Of a stretch of DNA of 64,000 bases, positions 9,436 through 17,804 are shown piece by piece. The translations under genes and the position numbers were made by a program. A model generated the notes under the pieces. That model did no database searches, had not been told where the DNA came from, and saw only the letters and a list, made by a program, of their open reading frames with translations. Location: assembly GCF_003340495.1 (NCBI RefSeq), contig NZ_QASA01000001.1, positions 5,146,001-5,210,000 on the forward strand, written 5' to 3'. This stretch comes from Adhaeribacter pallidiroseus (lineage in GTDB: Bacteria > Bacteroidota > Bacteroidia > Cytophagales > Hymenobacteraceae). Each line of letters opens with the position of its first letter. Positions within the stretch are counted from its first letter, which is position 1.

Positions 9436-10427
9436 ATATAACGTGCGTTCGACGTAAGGTTAAGCTATTAATTTAGCTTGTTGCTGCGTGAATTTAAGTT
9501 TCGGTTTTTGGGGTAAAAAGGAATAAGCTACCAATCCGGAGAGCAGGTTAACCAGCCAGTTGTTTTTACTTCTATGCCGGGTATGTTGAATCTGGCAGGT
9601 GTTCTTCAAAAAATCATTTACTGACTCGATCAAAGCCCTTTTTCGGAGCATGAGTTGATCAAACAGGGGCCGGAACGGCTGTTCCATGTTCTTGCGAAGT
9701 TTAGTGATCAGGTCCACGCCTTTGTCTTTTAAGCGTTCTTTCAAACTGTGACTAATATAACCTTTGTCGGCAAAGAGGCGGCCCCACAGGTTTTTGGTAA
9801 GCAGTTCCACTGGCTTTCGATCATCGGTATTGCCTGTAGTCAGGCAAAAGGAGATGATCTCTCCTTGATGATTGATGATCAGGTGCAGTTTGAAGCCAAA
9901 GAACCAACCAGTGGAAGTTTTCCCTCTTTGTGCCCTTCCCGCAAAGACCTGGTGCTGATAGATGCGGGGATTGGCACAAACGGCTAAGGCGGTGGAGTCG
10001 ATAAATGCCACGCCTTGGCTCTGCTTCACCTTATGTCGGCTCATAAATAAAGCAAGCGGCACACTGCAGGCTTGCATGAGTTCTACAAAGCGGTTGTAAG
10101 ATACCAAATGTGGAAAATAGGAGCGATAGCTGCGCAGCACTTGTCTATGATAATAATCTTTAAAGGTGCGGTAACGCGACAAGTGAAACATAATCACAAT
10201 GGTCATCACCTCACTCAAGCACAGGCGGCAAGCCTTTCTTCTTTGTCTGCTAGGATCAGCTAGCAAAATTTTCTCTCATTCTCCTTGAAACTGTTTCCAG
10301 AAATCGTGAACTTCACAAAAAATCTTGATGATTTTCATGGCTTTTTAGGTGTAAGGTTGGCTTCCACCTCTTTTTACTTAAAAAGCCTTGTTTTTTGTTC
10401 CATCCTTATGTCGAACTCACGTTATAT
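9436..10427. mobile_element. IS982-family insertion sequence
   Basis: A 992-base element bounded by 24-base terminal inverted repeats at 9436-9459 and 10404-10427 that match at 22 of 24 positions (outer ends begin ATATAACGTG). Length and transposase fit IS982. It lies between the ABC-F gene and the alpha-2-macroglobulin gene, both of which end toward it, so it interrupts no gene. I could not find a clean target duplication; the flanks TACTATT and TACACTT are only partly alike. Confidence 0.85.
9460..10338 (-). pseudogene. IS982-family transposase with an in-frame stop at codon 21
   Basis: From TTG 10266 the frame gives 268 residues with the IS982 DDE pattern: AFIDSTALAVC (first Asp), GWFFGFKLHLIIN, TTGNTDDRKP, LFADKGYIS (second Asp), then KRALIESVNDFLK near the C-terminus with the Glu. 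The natural N-terminus continues upstream in the same frame to ATG 10338 (MKIIKIFCEVHDFW), but codon 21 is TGA at 10276-10278. The coding sequence is therefore interrupted by a nonsense mutation unless it can restart at the TTG. All catalytic residues lie after the stop. The element may be dead, or mobilised in trans by an intact copy elsewhere. Confidence 0.8.
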
Positions 10428-10495
10428 TACACTTATTCCTATCATAGGTTATAAAGTGAAATCTGATAAAAGCCGCAATCTTTTAATCACGATTA

Positions 10496-13400
10496 CTACT
10501 TTACCTGCACTTGCTTTATTCTGTTTCTGCCGAAAAATGTGGGGAAGTACATCAGCTCGGCTTTGGCCGGGTTAAGGGTATAAGTACCCGTATAGCGCGG
10601 TAAAAGTTGAATCGTGAAAGTATATTTTCCTTTCGGCAATTGCGCGCAGAAGATGCTTACTTTATGGCGATGGTACTGCCGGTGTTCTTCGTAAGCGCTT
10701 TTTTCCGTTTTGGATTCGTAAGAACAGCCCGCCGGAATAGGCACTTCCAGCATTACGTAATCGGCATCCGCTTTTACTTCTACCTCTACCCGCATTTCTG
10801 CGGGCTTACCGGCCGTTAGGGTAGCCTTATCTTTTGCTTTATTTAAAAAAGTAGTAAGTATAAAATCTTTGCTTACGGGCTCCGGCGCTTGGTTCCAGGT
10901 AATTTGGTAGGCGGTGAAGTAGAGCGGCAGTTTTCCTTGCTTTTTAACGGTTACGGGTTGGGTTAAAATAAACGTGGTATCCAGGTGGGATTCCTGCATT
11001 GCCAAATTAATGCCTCCCGAAAAGCTTAGACCCGCATTTAACCGGCCTGATTGAGCGCTTCCTTTTGGGAGCAAATCGGGCAATAAAGTTTCTAAAATTT
11101 TGGCGGATTCGTAGGTATTGCGCCAATGACCGGCCCTTCGTTCGCTTAATAAGTAGGCCCGAATTTTAGTCAGTTCCCGCTCGTGGTTGCCGGCGGTTTT
11201 TAGTATTTCGTAGGCCAGTAAAGTATTGGTAATGTTATTGTCGAAAAGGCTGTACTTGGCTTTACCCCAATACATACTGCCCAGCATGGTTTGCTGCTGG
11301 TACTTTTGGAGGGTATCTAAAGGAGCCGGGAGTTGCAGTTTTTGTTGCAGGCGCGTTAAACGGAGTTGTTCTTCCAGAGTAGGCTTTTTCTTTTTTTGGA
11401 GTTCCTGTACGTAACGGTTATAGTCTACTTTGGCTTGTAGCTGGTGCAAGGTTTCCAGAGAGGTAAGCTTATTTAGGCCAGGGGCTTTTTCCAGTTGATC
11501 CACCAGGTAGTCGGTTAATTTTTGCTCCTGGTATTTTACCGGGTACTTCGCGTTTTTCGCCATTACCAAGGCTTCCAGCACGTGCGCGGTAATCCAGGAA
11601 TAAGCCGGCCCGTTTTGCCACCAAGTCCAGGGACCGGTACTCAGTTGTGTTTTTTCTAAGTGGCGGATTAATCTCCGCACCATCCGGTCGTGTTCAAAGG
11701 GCTGCCCTAGGTGTGCCCGGATTTGTTTCTCCAGGAGCAATCCTTTTAACTTAGAGGCTGCTTGTTCGCTGCACCAGTACTCGTAGTGGTGCAAATAGTC
11801 AATTTCTTCCAGCAGGACGGGTAATACATGACTTTGAGCGGATAATCTTACCGGACCTTTCGCGGGATCAAGGTTTAAAGTAAAAGTAGTATCGGCAGAA
11901 AGTGGTAGAAACCAACCTGTTTTTTCTTCTACGCCTCGGGCATACACGGGAATGTACCGTTTCTCGCCATCGGTAAAACCAGATGGCTGTTGCAGGCTAT
12001 ACTGCACTTCTAACGAATCCGCGCCATGAGCCGGCGCTGTAATTTGCAGCGTGTCGGTAAAGCTTTTTTGCAGTAATTTTTTAAATTTTTTGCCCGGCAC
12101 CCCACCCACCTGGTATTGGGTAGTAACCAGAACAGAATCCGGCAAATAATTTAAGGCTTTCCCCAGTACGGTAGTTCTATCGCCTTCAACCAGGAAACGC
12201 GGCACGTGCAAGGTAGCCATCATGGCTTTAAATGAATTAATTGAAGTGCTGTAAATACCGCTGCGCTTTTTCGCATCCATGCCGATGACGTAGGCGTTCC
12301 ATTGGGTTATATCGTCAGGGAAAGTAGTTTTAAAATGGACTTCGCCTTTTTTGTCGGTAACCAGGCGTGGCTGCCAGAAAGCATAATCTGAAAAATTACT
12401 CCGGATAGCGTTGATTGGCTGTAATTCCTGTTCGGTTGGGTTCCCTGCCGTTGTGCCTTTTTTAGTGGTAATTAAAATAACACCAGCGGTGCCAACCGAT
12501 CCGTATAAACCCATGGCTTCGGTACTGCTCAGGATTTTTTTAGATACTATATTTTTAATATCAGCTTCGGCACCACTGTAAGGCACTCCGTCTACTAACA
12601 AAAGCGGCCGGGCATTTTCTGCTTTCACGGTGGCCGCTCCCCGGATAAGAATACCCGCAGCCCTACCCTGCAGTTGCGTAGCTACTGCCCCGGTTAACAC
12701 CTTTCTTTCTTGAAAGCTATAACCAATTACTACTACTTCTTGTAACGCCTTGGCATCCGTATTCAGTTTGGCATTAATTTCATCCCGTCCGTGAATGTTT
12801 ACTTCCGCGGTTACATAACCGATAAAGCTAAACGTTAAGGTACCGTTTGCCGGCACGTATATCTCGTAACGGCCATTATAGTTGGTGGTAGTGCCCGTGG
12901 TAGTACCTTTTAAAACTACGGTTACTCCGGGCAAGCCTTCGCCGCTGGCGTTATCCTGCACGACTCCCGTAACCAGGTGGTTATAGTGCGCTGATCCGTT
13001 GGAAAGGCTATAAGTAATTTCATGTGCTGTTTGTAGTTGTAATTGCCGATCTTCGGCTTTGGTTTGAGTTGTTTTTTTAAATTTTTCGATTTTTTCCGCC
13101 ACTAGTTGTAACAGGTACTTACTTTGGGCAGAAGAAGCTACCTGCGTTTTTTTAAAGTGTACCTGCGTTTGTCCGTTTGGTTTTACGTTTACCTGAGCGG
13201 TAAGAAAATCTCCTTTGGTTAAGGCCAGCGTTAGAACATACGCCGCTGGTTCGAGATTAAACAATAGCGAGTTATTTGCTGCATAAACCCGCAGCGAATC
13301 GGGATAATTTACTTTGTGGAGCAGTACTAGTTTTACGTCTTGTTTCATAGCGGACTCCAGGGTCCAGCCTAATTTACCGGTGTTCTTCTTTCCGGCATGA

Positions 13401-15739
13401 TAACCATTAGTAGTGTAAATTTTTTGCAGGAATCGCTCGTACTGGGCCGCTTCCCAGCTTTCTTCAATTCGGCGCGGGGTAAGCGCTTCCTGGTACAACA
13501 ACTCCGGTTTACGTTCCCCCTTATTCCAAATGGGCAGCATTATTTTTTCCCGGGGTAATTTGTATTCCTGCATTTTTAGTAATTGCGGCGCGAAGTAATA
13601 TTGGTAGCCGGCTTCCAGCTCAAAATTGGTAGTAAAGTGGTGCAGCCGCACGTACTGCATCCAGAGCGGGCGAAAAGGACCGGCCAAAAGTGTTTCGCGG
13701 CCACCAGCAGGATAGTACGCTATTTTATCTGTATTGCGCGTGAGTAAATGAATCCGGTTGCCTTGTTTTAAATAAGCCAGGGTATCGCTGCTTTTATGAT
13801 TTACCCAAAATAAATATTGGCTAAGCCTGTTCTGTTCGTAACCAGATAAACTGCTTTTTTGCGCTACCTGGGTCAGCAGCGGATTAGGGGTGGTGATGTC
13901 GGCGCTGAGAATAAGCTTATGCTGGTGCTTTAGGTATACCTTGTCCAGGGTAATCAGCTTATCCGAGGTGCGCAGTTTAATAGTATGGAAACCACTATCG
14001 GCCGCAAAGGAATAGGCGGGTAGCACATCGGTTTGCGAGAAATAAACCGGCACTTCATCCAGGTATACGATGTGCACCGGCACTACCCGCCCCGAATCCA
14101 CGACAAAGGGGGAAACCTGGGTAATGCTGTCGCGGGGAACACTGTATTCGGTAAACAATCCTTTTTCCGGGTAAAGAAATTGATAGTAGGCCATGCTGTC
14201 CAGGCCCAGGCGGTAACGCCAGTAATTCCAATCGAGTAGTTTTTGGTCACTCTGGCTGATTTCTTCTTTCGTTAACCGGCGGTATGGCTTTTGTTTTTTG
14301 TACCGGTCCCAGGAAGGAATGGTCGGGATGTTCGGTTCTTTAAACTTTGCGGTAATGGCGTAGGCGGTAACATCTACGCCCGAAGCAGGTTTACCGGCGG
14401 CATTTTTTACCTGAACCGTTAAATTAGTAGCCTGGCCCGGGTAAATTACCGAGGGTGCCTCCAGATTTAACGACAAAAGGTGTTTCGCCAGGGGGATGGC
14501 TTCCTCTAATTGCTGCATTTCGCCGGCCCACAAATACCGGACGGCTACAAAGTAAGGTTTTCCGCCGGGAGCGGGCCGTTGCAGGAAAAAATGGGCTTCT
14601 TTTCCCTGCCCACGGGCTGCCAGTTTTTCGCCCCGATAAACAAAGTACCAATACGGAAGCCGCCGGGGATTCTGGAGCTTAAAAAACACCGAATCGTTTA
14701 CCCGGGAAGTATGCAGGCTTACTAACGCCTCAGTTTCCGATAAATCCAGGTCAGCCCTTAAGCTGCTATCCACCACCACCTCGTAACTGGCCGCAAACGC
14801 ATTTAGAGGCAGGCGCGCGGGTAATTGCAGCGGTATAGCCGTTATTTCGTCATCATCCGGATTGTAGGCAATTAACCGGGCAGTTTTTGATTTTTCTGCC
14901 CCGGCTAGCTGGTATTGTACCAGCAAGCTATCCTGCAGCAGCGAAATTTTTAAATTTTCGTTGGTATGCTCGTAAGTGGCGTTTCTGGCTAAAGTGCTAA
15001 GCTCGTTGTTAGCGGTCCGGAAAGTAGCGGTTACGGTATAATCCAGGGATGCCCGAGGAAAAATTTTGTCCGGAATAAGGATAGTGGTTTCGCCTACGGC
15101 CTCTAATGGCTGCTGGTGCACCCACAACGTATCCGGTATAAATACTTCCGGCTCCTGCGTTTGCTTTACCTGGCCGGTTACAATGGTAATTTCCACCTGG
15201 GCATCGAGCAAGTTTAAACCATTGGCATTGGTACCCCGTGCGATTAAACTATTCATCCGGCCGGCCGGGTGCTTGTCGTATTTCAGGTCAAGGGTATACT
15301 TGTTTTCCTGCAGCTCATAATCTTCGTATTTAAAAGTGTTGCTACTATATTTCTTCTTGGACCTACCTTTTTTTAAAAAAGCCAGGGTATAAGCCCGGTC
15401 TAGTTCCAGGTTTAAACTATCCGTTAACACAAAAGAGCCGGCGTAGGCTCCGGGCCGGTAAGGTTTTACTTCTCCTAGAATCTTAGCTGGTTTCTCGTAA
15501 TTACTTACTTGCAGGATTGCTTTTTTCCTGATCGGCTGCCCAGCTTTATTTGTTACAAAAGCTTTGTACCGGACCGTATCACCCGGCTGGTACATGGGCT
15601 TATTGGTAACCAGATACCCTTTGTAAGGCGAGGCAGGCTCCCGGCGGTACTGGCTGTCGAACAAAGCAAATACGCTTCTTACCCAGCCCTCCGGATAATG
15701 CCCCGGATAGAACGATAAACCCGGTAAGCCGGGCGCCAC
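10496..15739 (-). CDS. alpha-2-macroglobulin-family protein, C-terminal frame (frameshifted gene)
   Basis: This 1747-residue frame holds most of a bacterial alpha-2-macroglobulin. It has an MG2 domain near residue 45 (LVTNKPMYQPGDTVRYKAF) and further MG-type beta domains. A CarboxypepD-like repeat starts near 924 (GVVQDNASGEGLPGVTVVLKG) and runs into a SusC-style TonB-plug segment (about 1000-1075; LLLVDGVPYSG, GVILITTKKG). The A2M core follows (TFPDDITQWNAYVIGMD), with the thioester motif CSEQ near residue 1322. Cys and Gln are both kept, so thioester chemistry should be possible. It has no signal peptide. The start and signal lie in the next gene upstream in another frame, overlapping by 61 bases. 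The full ancestral protein would have about 1940 residues. Family role: trapping foreign proteases in the periplasm. Confidence 0.85.
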   Translation of the reverse strand: MAPGLPGLSFYPGHYPEGWVRSVFALFDSQYRREPASPYKGYLVTNKPMYQPGDTVRYKAFVTNKAGQPIRKKAILQVSNYEKPAKILGEVKPYRPGAYAGSFVLTDSLNLELDRAYTLAFLKKGRSKKKYSSNTFKYEDYELQENKYTLDLKYDKHPAGRMNSLIARGTNANGLNLLDAQVEITIVTGQVKQTQEPEVFIPDTLWVHQQPLEAVGETTILIPDKIFPRASLDYTVTATFRTANNELSTLARNATYEHTNENLKISLLQDSLLVQYQLAGAEKSKTARLIAYNPDDDEITAIPLQLPARLPLNAFAASYEVVVDSSLRADLDLSETEALVSLHTSRVNDSVFFKLQNPRRLPYWYFVYRGEKLAARGQGKEAHFFLQRPAPGGKPYFVAVRYLWAGEMQQLEEAIPLAKHLLSLNLEAPSVIYPGQATNLTVQVKNAAGKPASGVDVTAYAITAKFKEPNIPTIPSWDRYKKQKPYRRLTKEEISQSDQKLLDWNYWRYRLGLDSMAYYQFLYPEKGLFTEYSVPRDSITQVSPFVVDSGRVVPVHIVYLDEVPVYFSQTDVLPAYSFAADSGFHTIKLRTSDKLITLDKVYLKHQHKLILSADITTPNPLLTQVAQKSSLSGYEQNRLSQYLFWVNHKSSDTLAYLKQGNRIHLLTRNTDKIAYYPAGGRETLLAGPFRPLWMQYVRLHHFTTNFELEAGYQYYFAPQLLKMQEYKLPREKIMLPIWNKGERKPELLYQEALTPRRIEESWEAAQYERFLQKIYTTNGYHAGKKNTGKLGWTLESAMKQDVKLVLLHKVNYPDSLRVYAANNSLLFNLEPAAYVLTLALTKGDFLTAQVNVKPNGQTQVHFKKTQVASSAQSKYLLQLVAEKIEKFKKTTQTKAEDRQLQLQTAHEITYSLSNGSAHYNHLVTGVVQDNASGEGLPGVTVVLKGTTTGTTTNYNGRYEIYVPANGTLTFSFIGYVTAEVNIHGRDEINAKLNTDAKALQEVVVIGYSFQERKVLTGAVATQLQGRAAGILIRGAATVKAENARPLLLVDGVPYSGAEADIKNIVSKKILSSTEAMGLYGSVGTAGVILITTKKGTTAGNPTEQELQPINAIRSNFSDYAFWQPRLVTDKKGEVHFKTTFPDDITQWNAYVIGMDAKKRSGIYSTSINSFKAMMATLHVPRFLVEGDRTTVLGKALNYLPDSVLVTTQYQVGGVPGKKFKKLLQKSFTDTLQITAPAHGADSLEVQYSLQQPSGFTDGEKRYIPVYARGVEEKTGWFLPLSADTTFTLNLDPAKGPVRLSAQSHVLPVLLEEIDYLHHYEYWCSEQAASKLKGLLLEKQIRAHLGQPFEHDRMVRRLIRHLEKTQLSTGPWTWWQNGPAYSWITAHVLEALVMAKNAKYPVKYQEQKLTDYLVDQLEKAPGLNKLTSLETLHQLQAKVDYNRYVQELQKKKKPTLEEQLRLTRLQQKLQLPAPLDTLQKYQQQTMLGSMYWGKAKYSLFDNNITNTLLAYEILKTAGNHERELTKIRAYLLSERRAGHWRNTYESAKILETLLPDLLPKGSAQSGRLNAGLSFSGGINLAMQESHLDTTFILTQPVTVKKQGKLPLYFTAYQITWNQAPEPVSKDFILTTFLNKAKDKATLTAGKPAEMRVEVEVKADADYVMLEVPIPAGCSYESKTEKSAYEEHRQYHRHKVSIFCAQLPKGKYTFTIQLLPRYTGTYTLNPAKAELMYFPTFFGRNRIKQVQVK

Positions 15740-16329
15740 ATGTACCTAAACGGGGGCAGGTAAATTACTTTGGTTATTCTATTACGCGTCTGCCCGTAAT
15801 CTTCTTCTTTACCGAGCTTTTCAAAAAAGGTAAATCCGTGCCGGGTAACGGTAAGTAAACCCTCTTTAGGAGCTTGTTTTAGCCGGTAGGTTTGGGTGAG
15901 CGGATCAAATAAAATTTTTTTAGCATTCAGGCGCACATCGGCATCCGGAATATTGGTACCCAGACTATCGTGCACCAATACGGCGAAAGCTGGTTTTACG
16001 GGTAATATTTTGGTGGCTACCGCGGAGTAGGTGTGCAGCGTATAAGTTAAATCGGGGCCTTTGGTATACAGAAAAAGATAATGCCCCTGCGGCAACGTTT
16101 TATTGAAACCCTGATCAACGGTAAAAGAATCCACGAGGGTATGCAGGTAAGCGGTATTTACTACCCGGGGGCTGCGCTTATAAATAGCCGCCGCTTCTTT
16201 ACCCGTAACCTGGTAAACGTAGGTAAAGTAACTGCGGATTTTAGATTTGGCCAGGGGGCCGGCGGTTTGAGCCCAACCCGTTGAAATTACGGTAAGGGTG
16301 AAAAACAGAAAAAATAATTTTTTGAACAT
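15679..16329 (-). CDS. N-terminal part of the frameshifted alpha-2-macroglobulin gene
   Basis: A 216-residue frame starting with a clean signal peptide (KLFFLFFTLTVISTGWAQ) and continuing with an MG1-like beta region (PQGHYLFLYTKGPDL, then FAVLVHDSLGTNIPDADV). It ends in an Arg-rich tail that overlaps the first codons of the downstream A2M frame. The downstream frame lacks a signal and begins mid-protein, so the two are best read as one gene with a -1 shift between about 15679 and 15738. I see no slippery heptamer with a downstream structure that would make this programmed. A real mutation or a sequencing error are both possible. Confidence 0.75.
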   Translation of the reverse strand: MFKKLFFLFFTLTVISTGWAQTAGPLAKSKIRSYFTYVYQVTGKEAAAIYKRSPRVVNTAYLHTLVDSFTVDQGFNKTLPQGHYLFLYTKGPDLTYTLHTYSAVATKILPVKPAFAVLVHDSLGTNIPDADVRLNAKKILFDPLTQTYRLKQAPKEGLLTVTRHGFTFFEKLGKEEDYGQTRNRITKVIYLPPFRYMWRPAYRVYRSIRGIIRRAG

Positions 16330-16778
16330 AGAATAACTCCCAAAACACTAAATATACAAATTTATATATTAATAATAATACATATCTGAAATTGCAGTTG
16401 ATCGCCTATTTATTCCCGGCGGGCCTTTGCACAACCTAGGGTATAAATGCTTTTATTGAGGGCGGGTACGGCCGTATAGCCGGAATCACAAGATACGGAT
16501 GAAAGTTTTAACCGGGCTGGCAATAACGTGCCCTCTTCCCCGGTAACCATGGCAGGAAGAAGCAAGACCATAGCTAATACTTGATTTACCAGCAGAAAAC
16601 AGGCACAAGGCCGGCCGGAACCAAAACGTTTTTTTAAATTTTCCGGCCCGATGCCACCCCGGAGGAGGTATGCCAGGAGAACTTATTAAATTCTTTTACT
16701 TACCAGTCCGGAGGTGCCATTCTTTGAGTTGCTTTACAACTAGCGGCATTAGTTAGCGGGTTAAAGTTTTCCTGGCCT
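16330..16778. other. intergenic stretch between A2M and a truncated T9SS gene
   Basis: About 450 bases with no supported gene. The A2M promoter must lie near 16330-16400, which is AT-rich. A 28-codon frame preceded by a purine-rich stretch near 16668 has no recognisable product. The right part may hold decayed 5' sequence of the following T9SS gene. Confidence 0.4.
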
Positions 16779-17615
16779 TTGCATTATCTTCTTTTTCAAA
16801 ACATCTTAAACGAAACCTTAACCGGAATCGTAACTACGGCTAATAAGGGCTTCTTACTCGGAGGTACTTCTTTATCAGGCCAAAGTGGCGACAAGAGCGA
16901 AGGGAACCGGGGTGGCAGCGACTTCTGGCTAATCAGCGTGGATAAAAACAACAATAAACTCTGGGATAAAACCTACGGCGGCAGCGACCAAGACGGAGCT
17001 TACTCTTTGGGCCGGAGCGGTAATGCGTATTTTATCTCGGGTCAAGGCAACTCACCGGCTGGTGCAGATAAAACGGCAGCCAGCAGGGGCGGCAAAGAAT
17101 TTTGGTTTTTGAAACCAGATGCCAATGACGCTAAAGTTTGGGATAAAACCTTCGGCGGCACGATAGACGAAGAACTCCGGGCCAGTATTTATACCCAGGC
17201 TGGCGGCTATCTGCTAGCGGGCCGGTCATACTTCGGCAAAAACGGGGATAAAAGGCAGGATAGCCAAGGCGATAGCGCTTATTGGCTGATTAAGATTGCC
17301 CTGGAAAAAGCTCCTGCTTTAGCCATGCGGCAAGTAACAGCTTCCCCTACCGAAACAACTGCTCCGGCCAAGAAACTCCCGGTACACGTTTATCCTAATT
17401 CTTTCCGGGAAAAAGTAAAGGTGTGTTTTACCTTGCCACAAACCGAAGCCACTATTATTACTGTTTATAACGGCCAAGGACAAGTCCTTACCACTTTGTT
17501 CCCCGGTGAAGCGCAAGCTAACCGTACGTACGAAGCAGAAGGGCATGCCCCTGATAAACCGGCTGGTATCTATTTTTTTAAAATTACAAACGCCGCCGCT
17601 GCATCAGCAGCATAA
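16779..17615 (+). CDS. T9SS cargo protein, probably 5'-truncated
   Basis: A 278-residue frame from TTG 16779 with no signal peptide. It has three repeats of the secreted-protein pattern GGxS..GDKsE..GGsDFWLISVD..WDKTYGG and ends in a type IX sorting domain (VHVYPNSFREKVKV, then ITVYNGQGQVL, then PAGIYFFKITN). Family members have several more repeats and a signal peptide. Here the first repeat begins in mid-pattern (ETLTGIVTTANKGFLLGGTS), so the 5' part appears deleted or decayed. The expected C-terminal KL-x-K-like end is replaced by an Ala-rich tail. Without a signal it could not be exported. Confidence 0.6.
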   Translation: MHYLLFQNILNETLTGIVTTANKGFLLGGTSLSGQSGDKSEGNRGGSDFWLISVDKNNNKLWDKTYGGSDQDGAYSLGRSGNAYFISGQGNSPAGADKTAASRGGKEFWFLKPDANDAKVWDKTFGGTIDEELRASIYTQAGGYLLAGRSYFGKNGDKRQDSQGDSAYWLIKIALEKAPALAMRQVTASPTETTAPAKKLPVHVYPNSFREKVKVCFTLPQTEATIITVYNGQGQVLTTLFPGEAQANRTYEAEGHAPDKPAGIYFFKITNAAAASAA

Positions 17616-17804
17616 ACTGCTTTTAACCAAGTAATAACTTGGGCTCCTGACAGCAGGCTGGGAAAATTTTCCAGCCTGCTTCGCTTCGCTTTTATTCCTG
17701 CTCCTTAGCTGCCTCGGCCAAATTATATTATAGATCCCTATAACTTAATCCAAACCCAGGAGAATCTGTGATTGTGTGTATATCAACCTTTTAACCCAGT
17801 AGCT

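Noticed and set aside
9428-9436. Target-site duplication of the IS982 element
   Set aside because: The flanks TACTATT and TACACTT are only partly alike, so no duplication can be claimed.
15679-15739. Programmed -1 frameshift in the A2M gene
   Set aside because: No slippery heptamer in the correct frame and no clear downstream pseudoknot; mutation or error is simpler.
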